DNA from: Streptomyces sp. NBC_00289 | GTDB lineage: Bacteria > Actinomycetota > Actinomycetes > Streptomycetales > Streptomycetaceae | DNA length: 64,000 bases | Assembly (NCBI RefSeq): GCF_041435115.1 | Contig: NZ_CP108046.1 | Location: 744,001 to 808,000, forward strand | Reading direction: 5' to 3' | In this document: positions 8,525 to 17,800 of the stretch, piece after piece | Numbering within the stretch: the stretch's first letter is position 1 | Layout: each line of letters opens with the position of its first letter | Program-made: the position numbers and the translations under genes | The notes under the pieces: model-generated | The model's input: the letters and a program-made list of their open reading frames with translations, nothing else | Told to the model about the DNA's origin: nothing | The model's database searches: none

Positions 8525-8769
8525 CAGGAAAAGCCACCCAAGCCTGTCGGAGAGGCATTGGGAGGCAGGTCGATATCAGACTGGACCCATCAGGTCTTGG
8601 TGCGGTAAATATTTCTTCCCGTCAAGGAATTCAGACCCCGGACGCCCGGAGTTTGCTTGGCTCCCACGGTCCCGCCTGGCGGGACAGGAGCCAAGGGCTG
8701 AAACGGACCTACGAGCCACGATTACGGACACGCGGGGAAGCCCCACACTCCCCGAGAGGAGGACGGGCC

Positions 8770-9876
8770 ATGAACCGGAGCACCGCGATTACGGACACCG
8801 GCACCGAACGGACGATGGTCTTCGTGCTGTACGACAAGGTGACGCTGCAGGACGTGGCGGCGCCGCTGGAGATCTTCGCCCGGGCCAACGACTTCGGGGC
8901 CCGCTACCGGGTGCTGCTGGTCTCCCCCACGGGGCAGCCGGTCGGGACAACCGCCTTCACCCGGCTGAGCGTGGACCTTCCCGTGGCCGACGCCCCCGAC
9001 TCCATCGACACCCTCCTGGTGCCCGGAGGCGTACCGTCCGACTTCACCTTCGCCCCGGGCACGCACGACATACCGGAGGAGCAGACCCCGGACACGGTCC
9101 CCGAGGCGCTGGCGGCGGTCCGCGAGCTGGCCCCACGGGCGTCGCGGATCGCCTCCATCTGCACCGGCGCCTTCGTGCTGGCCGCCCTCGGGATGCTGGA
9201 CGGACGCCGAGCGACGACCCACTGGGCACACTGCGCGCGGCTCGCCCTGGAGTACCCGCACGTCATGGTGGATCCGGACGCCCTCTTCGTCCAGGACGGC
9301 CCCTTCGTCACCGGCGCCGGAATCAGCGCGGGCACCGACATGGCCCTGGCCATCGTCGAGAACGACTACGGCACAGACGTCGCCCGCAGGGTTGCCCGGT
9401 GGATGGTCGTCTTCCTGCAACGTCCCGGCGGGCAGGCCCAGTTCAGCGTCTGGTCCGAGGCCGGCGCGCCCACCACGCGCGGCCTGCGCCAGGTACTGGA
9501 CTCAGTCGTCCTCGAACCCGCCGCGGACCACTCGGCTGCCGCGATGGCCACCCGCGCCGCGGTGAGCGAACGCCACCTGGCGCGGATGTTCCGCGACGAG
9601 GTGGGCATGACGCCCGCCCGCTACGTTGAGCAGACCCGGCTCGAGGCGGCCAAGCTTCTCCTGGTGACCGGCGACGAAAGCCAGGAGTCCGTCGCACGGC
9701 GTGCCGGCTTCGGTTCCCCCGAGACGATGAGACGGATCTTCCGCCGCAACCTCGGAGTCTCGCCGGGCAGTTACCGCAGCCGGTTCCGCACCACGGGCAT
9801 CGACCCACGGGAGCCGGAGCCCAGTCGGCATGACGGATCCGGTGATCCCGTCTCCTGGAACTTCCGCAAGCCGTGA
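8770..9876 (+). CDS. GlxA-family transcriptional regulator (DJ-1/PfpI plus AraC HTH)
   Basis: This 368-residue regulator has an N-terminal DJ-1/PfpI-like domain (residues about 14-185; nucleophile-elbow Cys131 in ASICTGAF) and a C-terminal AraC double helix-turn-helix (about 225-325; RHLARMFRDEVGMTPARYVE, then SVARRAGFGSPETMRRIFRR). ATG 8770 has GAGGAGG upstream. It is transcribed away from the nitrile hydratase operon, the usual arrangement for a local regulator. The ligand domain of this family senses small molecules; here a nitrile, amide or related nitrogen compound is plausible but unproven. Confidence 0.88.
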   Translation: MNRSTAITDTGTERTMVFVLYDKVTLQDVAAPLEIFARANDFGARYRVLLVSPTGQPVGTTAFTRLSVDLPVADAPDSIDTLLVPGGVPSDFTFAPGTHDIPEEQTPDTVPEALAAVRELAPRASRIASICTGAFVLAALGMLDGRRATTHWAHCARLALEYPHVMVDPDALFVQDGPFVTGAGISAGTDMALAIVENDYGTDVARRVARWMVVFLQRPGGQAQFSVWSEAGAPTTRGLRQVLDSVVLEPAADHSAAAMATRAAVSERHLARMFRDEVGMTPARYVEQTRLEAAKLLLVTGDESQESVARRAGFGSPETMRRIFRRNLGVSPGSYRSRFRTTGIDPREPEPSRHDGSGDPVSWNFRKP

Positions 9877-10003
9877 CAAGCAGGGCATGGCGAGCAGTTG
9901 GACCCACTCAACGACATCGAGTGTGGGGTCCATTGCCGGTGCTACCTGGTGACGGTAGTCAAGGCATGCCCTCCCAGTGAGCTCACCAGCTGTCGCTTGG
10001 CAC

Positions 10004-10383
10004 TCAGCCAACCGCAGCGAACCGGTCAGTTGCCCGATCGGAGGTCGCTTCTGCCGTCCGCCCGGCGCGGACGGCGGCCGCCTCGACGAGGTCGAGCAGA
10101 ACCCACAGCGCCGCGGGTGTGCAGGCGAGCACCGTCTCTGGTGAGCAGATCTCGACCGGGTGGCGGTAGGCGGTCCCGACCTCTCCGTTGCCCAAAGCGT
10201 CGACGGTTGCGCGGCGAGTCGAAGTACGAAGGCGATGCGGTTCGGCGCCGACCAGGTCACCAGGTCGTCGGTGAGATGCCGGACAGTGGCGCGGTCGCCG
10301 CGGGCGGCGGCGACCATTGCCCGGGCAACTTGTCGAGGACGTTCGCCACGTGGAACTTCACGCTGCCTCGATACCGGTCGCAT
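10004..10383 (-). pseudogene. frameshifted hypothetical gene remnant
   Basis: Two minus-strand frames look protein-like and abut near 10190. The first reads GDRATVRHLTDDLVTW then SAPNRIAFVLRLAAQPSTL. The second reads YRHPVEICSPETVLACTPAA then LWVLLDLVEAAAVRAG. A single frame change would join them. I do not recognise the family. The intact stretch 9877-10003 shows nothing. Confidence 0.4.
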
Positions 10384-10760
10384 GTCTAGGCCTCTCCCGC
10401 CCAGCGGACCTGGTGGCTGTGCCGCACCGCGGGAGACCAGGCTGTCGCTCCTGCTGGAGCGTCACCGGCAGCGGCTTGCAGGCGCAGTCCTGCCTCCTTG
10501 GGGGACGGAGAAACCCGCCAGGCTGTCCCGCGCCGGCGCGAACCGCTGTCTCGCGACGTGCTCAAACAGCCGCCGCTGCACGCCAGTTGGCCAGTGCCCG
10601 GCTGCGCTCGGAACCTGCGGACGAACCTTCAGCGCCCCCTGCATCCACGAACACGCCTGCGTCCCTTGTTCGATGCTGCGCCACGCCGACACCCACAATT
10701 CGGCTGCGGTACCCACCGCGACCCGCCGCGCCTTCTCCCCGACCAACGCGCCGAGCTCGC
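10384..10760 (-). other. unassigned sequence left of IS1182 element
   Basis: The minus strand holds a 94-codon frame (10462-10746) reading GEKARRVAVGTAAELWVSAW, which could be a fragment interrupted by the adjacent element, but I cannot place it and no continuation is seen beyond 12477. Near 10335-10375 another frame reads VKFHVANVLDKL, which recalls the recognition helix of a LuxR-type regulator. Both look like relics. Confidence 0.3.
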
Positions 10761-10786
10761 CTAGAAGGCTGATGAAGATCTTGGTG

Positions 10787-10820
10787 AGGGGCTGTCCGGC
10801 CGTCAGGCCGGACAGCCCCT
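10787..10820 (-). terminator. hairpin after the IS1182 transposase
   Basis: A perfect 15-bp stem (AGGGGCTGTCCGGCC and its complement) with a four-base loop starts five bases past the transposase stop. It would end transposase transcription and insulate the flank. Confidence 0.75.
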
Positions 10821-10824
10821 CCGG

Positions 10825-12411
10825 TCATGTAGTGGCTGGTGCGAGGTGCCAGGTGCCACTGGTGTGGGTGAGTCCGAGGTTGATCAGTCGGCGGAGGTTG
10901 AGGGCGGCGGCCCGGGTGTGGAGCCAGGTGTTGTTCTTGATGGTGCCGCGGTAGCGCAGGCGCCGGTTGCCGTGGTGGACGAGCCAGGCGACGGCGCGTT
11001 CGACCGGTGGTCTCCAGCGGCGGTAGTCGGCCTGCCAGCCAGGGTCGGTGGCGGCCTGGTGGCGGGCGGCTGTCTGGAGGTCGTGGTGCGGTCGGATGGT
11101 CAGGATGCGTCCGGCCTTGGCTTTGGTGCACCGCTCGCGCAGGTGGCATGCGGTGCATAAGTCCCCGAAAGAGGCTTTGCGTTGGTGGTGCTGCCCGCCG
11201 GGGTCGGACAGGGCCACGGCGTGTCCGGCCGGGCAGGTCACGATGGCGGCTGTGGTGTCGATGGCGAAGTCGTCGAGGATGAAACCGCCGGGGATGGCGG
11301 GTCGCAGTGGGGCGGGTTTGAGGAACAGCCGGTGGCCGGCCTCGTGGAGGGTCTGGCGGGCGTCGGCGGCGGAGTAGGCGGTGTCGCCGAAGACGTCCAG
11401 CGGGTCGTCCTCGTCGGCGAGCAGGTCCAGGCCGACGGCGGCCTCGTGGTGTTCGGCTCCGGCGCCGGGCCGCAGGGCGACGGCGGTGTATAAGCCGGTC
11501 TCGGGCTCGATGGCCAGGTGGGCCTTGAAGCCGTCCTGCTGGTGGCTGCGGGTCTTGTGGATGTGCCGGGCTTCGGGATCGACGGTGGAGAGCATCCGGC
11601 TGGGAGCGGTGCCTTGGGTGATGCGCCAGCGTCCGTCGCGGCCGTCGGAGTCCTCGGCGGGCTCGACGTCCTGGCCGGCGACCAGGGCCAGGATGCCCAC
11701 CACGTTCGCGGCTTTGTCGCCGAGTTGCTGGTCTGGCAGGTGGCCCAGCAGTCGCAGGGCATCGGTGACCAGCGCGTCGACCAGCTCGGCGCGGGCCTGC
11801 TCGTCGTTCCAGGCGATGCGGGGCTTGCCCGGGTCGGTGTAGTCGTGGGCGGTGCACTGCGCAGCGACGACCGCGTCGGCGCCGGGGACCTCGCGGATCA
11901 CCGCGCGGACGGCGGCGATGAGCTGGGTGACGGTGTCCTGGGTGGCGACCGCGTCGTCCAGCACGGTGGAGTCCAGCGCCCGGCGGTGCTTGCCCTTGAG
12001 GACTCCGGTGGCCTTCACGACCTCGCGCACGGCCTCGAAGATGCGGTTGGGGCGGGCGGAACGGGCCAGCCGGCGGCGGAAGTAGGCCAGCAGCGACGGG
12101 TCGAAGGCCATGTCGTGCAGGCCCAGCCCGCAGGCGGCCTTCCACCGCAGGTCGCACCGCAGCTCCTGGACCGTCTCGAAGTCCGACAGCCCGTTAAGGG
12201 CCTGCAAGGTGATCGCGGCGGCCAGAATCTGCGGCGGCATGCTCGGCCGTCCGTTCGCCGACGGGTACATGTCCACGAACATCTCAGCCGGGAACAGCTC
12301 GCCGCGGTGCTCGGCCAGGAACGCGAACACACTCCCTGCCGGGATCAACTCCCGGCAGGTCTCCCACACGTCCGGCCCGACCATCTCGCCGACCCACTCA
12401 CCCATCGCCAC
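10825..12411 (-). CDS. IS1182-family transposase
   Basis: This 528-residue DDE transposase has the N-terminal DUF772-type domain (PQILAAAITLQALNGLSDFE), a central catalytic region (ALDSTVLDDAVATQDTV; DVFGDTAYSAADARQTL) and a C-terminal cysteine cluster (LCTACHLRERCTKAKAGR) followed by the YRRWRPPVERAVAWL segment containing the Glu. Length and motifs are those of an intact enzyme. It is the only gene of the element. Confidence 0.92.
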   Translation of the reverse strand: MAMGEWVGEMVGPDVWETCRELIPAGSVFAFLAEHRGELFPAEMFVDMYPSANGRPSMPPQILAAAITLQALNGLSDFETVQELRCDLRWKAACGLGLHDMAFDPSLLAYFRRRLARSARPNRIFEAVREVVKATGVLKGKHRRALDSTVLDDAVATQDTVTQLIAAVRAVIREVPGADAVVAAQCTAHDYTDPGKPRIAWNDEQARAELVDALVTDALRLLGHLPDQQLGDKAANVVGILALVAGQDVEPAEDSDGRDGRWRITQGTAPSRMLSTVDPEARHIHKTRSHQQDGFKAHLAIEPETGLYTAVALRPGAGAEHHEAAVGLDLLADEDDPLDVFGDTAYSAADARQTLHEAGHRLFLKPAPLRPAIPGGFILDDFAIDTTAAIVTCPAGHAVALSDPGGQHHQRKASFGDLCTACHLRERCTKAKAGRILTIRPHHDLQTAARHQAATDPGWQADYRRWRPPVERAVAWLVHHGNRRLRYRGTIKNNTWLHTRAAALNLRRLINLGLTHTSGTWHLAPATT

Positions 12412-12420
12412 ATGGCGAGT

Positions 12421-12450
12421 CTGGCCCTGCCGCTGACGCGGCAGGGCCAG
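12421..12450. terminator. hairpin at the promoter-side end of IS1182
   Basis: A perfect 13-bp stem (CTGGCCCTGCCGC and its complement) with loop TGAC lies between the right terminal repeat and the transposase start. It probably blocks read-through into the transposase from outside and mirrors the hairpin at the other end. Confidence 0.65.
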
Positions 12451-12525
12451 AACCCAAGATCTTCATGAGCCTTCTAGGACCTGTCCGGCCGATCACGGTC
12501 GTGGACGGTCCGGCATGATGCCGGG

Positions 12526-12960
12526 GTGAGCATAATCGTCGAGTTCTTCGCGGCTCCGGATGACGCGTCAGCGGCTGTGGTTCTTCAGACCGGGCCGCGA
12601 CACGCATTCGAGTCGCTCTCCTTCGGCAACTTTGATCCCGAAGAGGCTGTGGTCGAGTGGGAGTGCCTGTTTGCCGGCGTCAGCTTCGAGCAACTCGTTG
12701 AAGCTGACGAGCCTCGTCTCGTCGCCGGCCAGGACGATGACGGGTGCGTCGTCTTCGCGATCTCCCCTCGCCTGTCCGCAGCGCTCGCCGAGGCCGAGCG
12801 GTCCGAGTTGAAGGATGCCGCTGTCGCATGGTCCTTTCAGCGGGCGGAGGACGGCGAGGTCATCGACCCGGAGATCGCCGAAGTGATCCTGAGCGATCTG
12901 GCTGCTCTCGTCAGCAGTGCCCGACGCCAGGGCCGGAACGTCTACTGCTGGGTCGCGTAG
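12526..12960 (+). CDS. hypothetical protein
   Basis: This is a 144-residue acidic soluble protein. The GTG start at 12526 gives MSIIVEFFAAPDDASAAVVL, and the body (DPEEAVVEWECLFAGVSFEQ) shows no catalytic motif that I recognise. It has no signal peptide or membrane segment. It begins 48 bases after the IS1182 end and stops four bases before the IS5-type remnant, so it is an island between two mobile elements, and its last residues (GRNVYCWVA) could have been altered by that insertion. Confidence 0.6.
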   Translation: MSIIVEFFAAPDDASAAVVLQTGPRHAFESLSFGNFDPEEAVVEWECLFAGVSFEQLVEADEPRLVAGQDDDGCVVFAISPRLSAALAEAERSELKDAAVAWSFQRAEDGEVIDPEIAEVILSDLAALVSSARRQGRNVYCWVA

Positions 12961-12964
12961 GAGT

Positions 12965-13510
12965 TCACGTTCGGAGCCAGATCGCAACGGACGCCGCGGT
13001 GGCGGTGCCGAGGTAGACGTAGCCGCGCTTGTCGAAGCGCGTGGCGACGGCTCGGGACTGCTTGAGGCGGTTGATCGCCCGTTCGACGGTGTTGCGTTTC
13101 TTGTAGCGGTTCTCGTCGAAGCCGCAGGGCCGGCCGCCGCGTGATCCTTTGCGCAGGCGGGCGGCCTGGCCGTCGGTCTTCTCCGGGATGGTGTGCCGGA
13201 TGCCCCCGCTGCGCAGGTACTCGCGGACGGTACCGTTGCCGTATGCCTTGTCGGCCGCCAGGCTGTCGGGACTCCTGCGCGGTCTGCCCGGGCCGATCCG
13301 CGGAACGCGGATCTTCTCCAGCACGGCAATGAACTGGGTGCAGTCCGCCCGCTGACCTGGAGTGACGATCAGGGACAGCGGGCGGCAACTACCGTCCGCG
13401 CTCAGGTGGAGCTTACTGGTGAACCCGCCCCCACGAGCGGCCCAGGCCCTCACCTCCAGCACCACCTCCACCAGGCGGGCGACCAGGCTCTGCCACGGCA
13501 TTTCGCCCTG
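12965..13510 (-). pseudogene. IS5-family transposase, C-terminal two thirds
   Basis: The reading RGGGFTSKLHLSADGSCRPL, SLAADKAYGNGTVREYL, GIRHTIPEKTD, RYKKRNTVERAINRLK and YLGTATAASVAIWLRT is the C-terminal catalytic part of an IS5/IS427-type transposase, including the second Asp and the Glu. The N-terminal part and one terminal repeat are missing. It is fused in frame behind the first codons of aroB, so translation from the aroB start would make a hybrid. Confidence 0.85.
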
Positions 13511-13591
13511 GAGCTGACGTCCCACCAGGACCTCGTACGGCTCGCTGCCGGCCGTGCCGCCGACCTGGATCCGCGTCACTGCCTCGCTCAT
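13508..13591 (-). pseudogene. aroB: aroB (3-dehydroquinate synthase) stump, truncated by IS5 remnant
   Basis: The first 28 codons ([20 protein letters not shown], then LVGRQL) match the N-terminus of Streptomyces 3-dehydroquinate synthase; all NAD- and metal-binding regions are gone. The start overlaps the shikimate kinase stop by ATGA, which is the aroC-aroK-aroB order of actinomycete shikimate operons. The precise junction with the transposase fragment lies somewhere between codons 28 and 50. Dehydroquinate for the pathway must come from another aroB copy. Confidence 0.82.
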
Positions 13592-14103
13592 GCTTCCTTC
13601 AACTCCAGTGCGTCCAGGGCCGCTTGGGTGACCTCTTCGGGCGTACGGTCATCGGTGGGTACGACAGCCGTGGCGATCCCCTCGTACAGGTGCCGCCGCG
13701 CCTCCATCAGCTCCCGCCACTGCTTGCGCGGGTTGACGGCGAGCAGCGGCCGCGCGGCGTTCAGGCCGGTGCGCTTGACGGCCTCCTCGACGTCCATCGA
13801 GAGGTAGACGACGCGCTGTCCGGCGAGCAGCGCGCGCGTGTCCGCGTCCAGGATCGCGCCACCGCCCAGCGCGAGGACACCGTCGTGCCCGGCGAGCGCC
13901 CGCCGCACGGCGGCCTTCTCGATCGCCCGGAAGGCCAGCTCGCCCTCGTCGACGAAGATCTCCGCGATCGTGCGGCCCCGCTCGGCGACGATGTCGTCGT
14001 CGGTGTCCCGGTAGCCGACAGCGAGCCGATCGGCCAGCAGCTGCCCGACGGTGGACTTGCCCACGCCCATCGGACCGACCAGCACCACCTGGGGACCGGT
14101 CAT
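13588..14103 (-). CDS. aroK: shikimate kinase
   Basis: This 171-residue P-loop kinase phosphorylates shikimate at the 3-[20 protein letters not shown] (Walker A, residues 10-18) begins the domain; [11 protein letters not shown] and [16 protein letters not shown] carry the shikimate-binding Asp and Gly residues, and [19 protein letters not shown] is the lid region. Four-base overlaps on both sides (with aroC and aroB) indicate translational coupling. As a cluster member next to phzE-type genes it probably boosts chorismate supply, but it could also be the main housekeeping copy. Confidence 0.93.
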   Translation of the reverse strand: MTGPQVVLVGPMGVGKSTVGQLLADRLAVGYRDTDDDIVAERGRTIAEIFVDEGELAFRAIEKAAVRRALAGHDGVLALGGGAILDADTRALLAGQRVVYLSMDVEEAVKRTGLNAARPLLAVNPRKQWRELMEARRHLYEGIATAVVPTDDRTPEEVTQAALDALELKEA

Positions 14104-15284
14104 CGGATGGCCAGGTTCTCGAGGTAGGACCGCACGTTGCGGCGGGTCTCGGTCACGCTGTCGCCGCCGAACTTCTCCGCGACCGCGTCCGCCAGGACCA
14201 GGGCGACCATCGCCTCCGCGACGATGCCGGCCGCCGGAACCGCCGACACGTCGGAGCGCTGGTGGTGGGCGGCGGTCGCCTCACCGGTGGTCACGTCCAC
14301 GGTCCGCAGGGCCCGCGGCACGGTCGCGATCGGCTTCATCGCGGCCCGCACCCGCAGCAGCTCTCCCGTGCTCAGGCCACCCTCGGTCCCGCCCGAGCGG
14401 CCGGAGACGCGCCGGATGCCCTCGGGGGTGTTGACGATCTCGTCGTGCGCCTTGGAGCCGGGCACCCGCGCCAGGTCGAAGCCGTCGCCGACCTCCACAC
14501 CCTTGATCGCCTGGATGCCCATGAGGGCGCCGGCCAGCCGGGCGTCCAGCTTGCGGTCCCAGTGCACGTGCGAGCCCAGGCCCACCGGCACGCCGTACGC
14601 CAGGATCTCGACCACGCCGCCGAGGGTGTCGCCGTCCTTGTGGGCCTGGTCGATCTCCGCGACCATCGCCTTCGACGCGTCCGCGTCCAGGCAGCGCACC
14701 GGGTCCGCGTCCAGCTTCTCGACGTCGGCCGGGGTGGGGTACACGCCGTGCGGGGCCTTCGCGGAGGCCAGCTCGACGACGTGCGAGACGATCTCGATCC
14801 CGGCCGTCTCCTTCACGTACGACCGGGCCACGGCGCCCAGCGCTACGCGCGCGGCCGTCTCACGGGCGGAGGCGCGCTCCAGGATCGGCCGGGCCTCGTC
14901 GAAGCCGTACTTCTGCATGCCCGCCAGGTCGGCGTGGCCGGGGCGCGGGCGGGTCAGCGGGGCATTGCGGGCCAGACCGGCGAGGATCTCCGGGTCGACC
15001 GGATCGGCCGCCATGACCTGGTCCCACTTCGGCCACTCGGTGTTGCCCACCATGATCGCGACCGGGGAACCCAGAGACAGACCGTGCCGGACACCGCCGA
15101 GGAAAGCGACCTGGTCCTGCTCGAACTTCATCCGGGCACCGCGGCCATAGCCCAGCCGACGCCTCGCCAGGTGGTCCGCCACCATCTCCGTGGTGATCGG
15201 CACGCCGGCGGGAAGTCCCTCCAGCGTCGCGACGAGTGCGGGACCGTGGGACTCCCCCGCGGTCAGCCAGCGCAACCTGCTCAA
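14100..15284 (-). CDS. aroC: chorismate synthase
   Basis: This 394-residue FMN-dependent enzyme turns EPSP into chorismate. All family blocks are present: [69 protein letters not shown] and [20 protein letters not shown]. The TTG at 15284 is chosen because GGGAGA lies six bases upstream and the product then begins [15 protein letters not shown] as in other Streptomyces proteins. The TTG overlaps the stop of the upstream flavoprotein (TTGA), so the two are coupled. Confidence 0.95.
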   Translation of the reverse strand: MSRLRWLTAGESHGPALVATLEGLPAGVPITTEMVADHLARRRLGYGRGARMKFEQDQVAFLGGVRHGLSLGSPVAIMVGNTEWPKWDQVMAADPVDPEILAGLARNAPLTRPRPGHADLAGMQKYGFDEARPILERASARETAARVALGAVARSYVKETAGIEIVSHVVELASAKAPHGVYPTPADVEKLDADPVRCLDADASKAMVAEIDQAHKDGDTLGGVVEILAYGVPVGLGSHVHWDRKLDARLAGALMGIQAIKGVEVGDGFDLARVPGSKAHDEIVNTPEGIRRVSGRSGGTEGGLSTGELLRVRAAMKPIATVPRALRTVDVTTGEATAAHHQRSDVSAVPAAGIVAEAMVALVLADAVAEKFGGDSVTETRRNVRSYLENLAIR

Positions 15285-16468
15285 CGGTGCTCTCCCGTCC
15301 CGCCGATGCGAGCCCCGTGCAGCCACTCGACCTCGTCGTACAGTTCGTCGACCGTGAAGGAGGACAGCATCGCGTTGCGGGCGGCAGCGGCGTCTCCGGC
15401 CGGGTGGTAGAGCCGCTCGCCCATGGCGCGGGCCACCTGCTGTACCCTCGCGGCGCGCTCGTACCGCTCGGCGTTGTACTTCTCCAGGCGCTGTGGGATG
15501 TCTCCGGCGGCTCCCGCGAGTAGTTCGCCGATGACGACGGCGTCCTCAAGAGCCATGCAGGCGCCCTGGGCTGCGTACTGGAGCATGGGGTGCGCGGCAT
15601 CCCCGAGGAGGGCGACGCGGCCGTCCGTCCAGCGCTCGACCGGGTCGCGGTCGCACAGGACCCATTTCTTCCACTCGGTCCCCAGTTCCAGCAGTTGCCG
15701 GGCGGTGTCGCTCAGTTCGGGGAACTCGGACAGGACGTGCGCCCGCTCGGCGGGCCTGCCGGCCACGACGTCCTGGGCGCCGTCGTCGCGGGTGACCGCC
15801 AGATTGAGGAACTTCCCGCTGCCGATGGGGTAGTGGACGAAGTGCCACTTGGGGCCGGCCCACAAGGTGACGGTGTTCCAGCGCAGTTCCCGCGGAACCC
15901 GCTCCATGGGGATGACGGACCGGTAGATCGTGTGGCCGGACACGCGCGGCACGCCGTCCCCGACCAGCCGACCGCGCACAGCGGAACGGATACCGTCGGC
16001 GCCGATGAGTACCGCGCCGGTGAAGCGTCGCCCGGTGTCGGTGATCGCCGTGACGCCGTCCGCGTCCTGTTCGTACCAGGTCACGGAGGAGTTGGTGTGC
16101 AGGGTGATGTTCCGCTGCGCGACGCAGCCGTCGAGGAGCGTCTGGTAGAGGTCGCCGCGGTGTACGACGGCGTATGGATTGCCGAAGCGGTCGCGGTACG
16201 CGCCGGTGAGCGGCATGCTCGCGACCCGCTGTCCGGTGGTGCCGTCCATGAACCTCAACTCGTCGATGTGCACCGCGTGTTGTCGTACCGCCGCGCCGAC
16301 GCCCAGGCAGTCCAGCGCGTGGAAGGCGTTCGGGCCCAGCTGGATGCCCGCGCCCAGTTCACCGAAGGTGTCCCTTCGTTCCAGCACGACGGCCCGGTGG
16401 CCGTGGCGCGCGATGCTCAGTGCCGCCGCGAGGCCGCCGATACCGCCCCCGGCTATGAGTACCTTCAT
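15281..16468 (-). CDS. FAD-dependent monooxygenase, 3-hydroxybenzoate 6-hydroxylase-like
   Basis: This 395-residue class A flavoprotein hydroxylase has [12 protein letters not shown] for FAD ADP binding, a central DG motif ([16 protein letters not shown]) and [20 protein letters not shown]. The latter closely resembles 3-hydroxybenzoate 6- and salicylate-type hydroxylases. It sits between aroA and aroC with four-base overlaps on both sides, embedded in a pathway predicted to make 3-hydroxyanthranilate, which is a 2-amino-3-hydroxybenzoate. The best inference is hydroxylation of that acid, perhaps para to the hydroxyl or with loss of CO2. The substrate is not proven. Confidence 0.87.
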   Translation of the reverse strand: MKVLIAGGGIGGLAAALSIARHGHRAVVLERRDTFGELGAGIQLGPNAFHALDCLGVGAAVRQHAVHIDELRFMDGTTGQRVASMPLTGAYRDRFGNPYAVVHRGDLYQTLLDGCVAQRNITLHTNSSVTWYEQDADGVTAITDTGRRFTGAVLIGADGIRSAVRGRLVGDGVPRVSGHTIYRSVIPMERVPRELRWNTVTLWAGPKWHFVHYPIGSGKFLNLAVTRDDGAQDVVAGRPAERAHVLSEFPELSDTARQLLELGTEWKKWVLCDRDPVERWTDGRVALLGDAAHPMLQYAAQGACMALEDAVVIGELLAGAAGDIPQRLEKYNAERYERAARVQQVARAMGERLYHPAGDAAAARNAMLSSFTVDELYDEVEWLHGARIGGTGEHR

Positions 16469-17763
16469 CGTGATCCTTGTCGCTGTGGGGAAGCTGGTCG
16501 AAAGGTCGGAGGAAAGAGCCGTCGCAGTTCCTCGTGGAACTGCGGAAAGGTCTTGCCGACGCAGTCCGGGTCGTCGAGCGTGATGCCGGGGACGCGGAGT
16601 CCGAGGACGGAGAAGGCCATGCCGATGCGGTGGTCGCGGCGGCAGGCGATGCGGGCGCCGACGGGGGTGCCGGGGTGGACGGTGATCCGGTCGTGGCTCT
16701 CGTCGGTGTCCACGCCGAGAGCCCGCAGGTTGTGCGCGACGGCAGCCAGGCGGTCCGATTCCTTGAGCCGGGCGTGGGCGATGCCCCGGATGGTGACGGG
16801 CGCGTCGGCGAGGGGAGCGATGGCCGCCAGCGTCATGAAGGTGTCGGAGATCTCCCCCATGTCGACCGAGAAGCCGCCGCGCAGCCGGCCCGCGCCCGTG
16901 ACGCTGGTGGCCGTGTCCGTGATCTCGACGCGCGCCCCGAGCCGACGCAGCACGTCGACGAAGCGCAGGTCGCCCTGGAGGCTGCCGCTGCCCAGGCCGG
17001 GCACGGTGACGGTGGTGCCGGTGATCGCGGCGGCCGCGAAGACGTAGGAGGCGGTGGAGGCGTCCGGTTCGACGGCGAGGTCGACGGCGCCGTAGCCGCC
17101 GGGCCGGACTTCGATGACGTCGCCTGGCCATTCGGTGACTCGCGCGCCGAACCGGCGCATCAGGGCGAGGGTCATGGCTAGGTACGGCCGGCTGACCAGG
17201 CCTTCGACCGTGAAGGTCACCGGTGTGCGCATCAGGGGGGCCGCCATCAGCAGCCCGGACAGGAACTGGCTGCTCAGCGAGGAGTGCACGGTGAGCGCAC
17301 CGCCGTAGAGCCCCTCGGTGTCCAGCGTCATGGGTAGGCCGCCGCCCGGACTGGTCGTTACCGCGGCTCCCAGAGCGGCCAGCGCGCCGGCCAGCGGGCG
17401 CAGGGGTCGGGCTCTGAGCTGAGCGCTACCGTCGAAGACGAACCGGCCCCGGCCGGCGGCCGCGAAGGGCGGCAGGAATCGGGCCGCGGTTCCGGCGTCC
17501 TCGCACCAGACGTCGGCTCTCCCCGTGGGGCCGCGCCCCACGCCGGTCACCTCCCAGACCTCGTCGTGTTCCGGCGCCCCGACCCGGAAGCCGAGGTCCG
17601 TCAGCGCCGTACGGAAGGCGAGGGTGTCGGCGCTGACGAGGGGCCGACACAGCCGGGAGGTGCCGGTCGCGGCGGCGGCCAGCAGCAGGGCGCGGTTGGT
17701 GATGCTCTTGGAGCCGGGGATACGGGCCGTCGCCGCGGTGGGGTACGCGGTCGTGTCCGTCAT
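16465..17763 (-). CDS. aroA: EPSP synthase (3-phosphoshikimate 1-carboxyvinyltransferase)
   Basis: This 432-residue two-domain enzyme joins PEP to shikimate-3-phosphate. ARIPGSKSITNRALLLAAAA carries the Lys-Ser substrate loop, EDAGTAARFLPPFAAAG the PEP-contacting region, and ARLKESDRLAAVAHNLRALG the C-terminal domain signature. ATG 17763 has GGAGG seven bases upstream and is preferred to ATG 17781. It overlaps the flavoprotein by ATGA. Its place in the gene cluster suggests a pathway-dedicated copy. Confidence 0.92.
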   Translation of the reverse strand: MTDTTAYPTAATARIPGSKSITNRALLLAAAATGTSRLCRPLVSADTLAFRTALTDLGFRVGAPEHDEVWEVTGVGRGPTGRADVWCEDAGTAARFLPPFAAAGRGRFVFDGSAQLRARPLRPLAGALAALGAAVTTSPGGGLPMTLDTEGLYGGALTVHSSLSSQFLSGLLMAAPLMRTPVTFTVEGLVSRPYLAMTLALMRRFGARVTEWPGDVIEVRPGGYGAVDLAVEPDASTASYVFAAAAITGTTVTVPGLGSGSLQGDLRFVDVLRRLGARVEITDTATSVTGAGRLRGGFSVDMGEISDTFMTLAAIAPLADAPVTIRGIAHARLKESDRLAAVAHNLRALGVDTDESHDRITVHPGTPVGARIACRRDHRIGMAFSVLGLRVPGITLDDPDCVGKTFPQFHEELRRLFPPTFRPASPQRQGSR

Positions 17764-17800
17764 GGACTGTCCTCCAGGCATATGGCACTAGGGCGTGGGC

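Larger units (their letters stand above)
10761..12477 (-). mobile_element. IS1182-family insertion sequence, intact
   Basis: The outer ends are inverted repeats, CTAGAAGGCTGATGAAGATC on the left and its near-complement ending CTTCTAG on the right (one mismatch over the first 20 bases). CTAG occurs at both tips and is probably the palindromic target duplication. One full transposase gene lies inside, with a hairpin just inside each end (10787-10820 and 12421-12450). The element looks capable of moving. Confidence 0.9.

Noticed and set aside
15281..17131. N-terminally extended flavoprotein starting at 17131
   Set aside because: The extension lies inside aroA in a shadow frame. The Rossmann motif starts at [12 protein letters not shown] (16468), which overlaps the aroA stop by ATGA.
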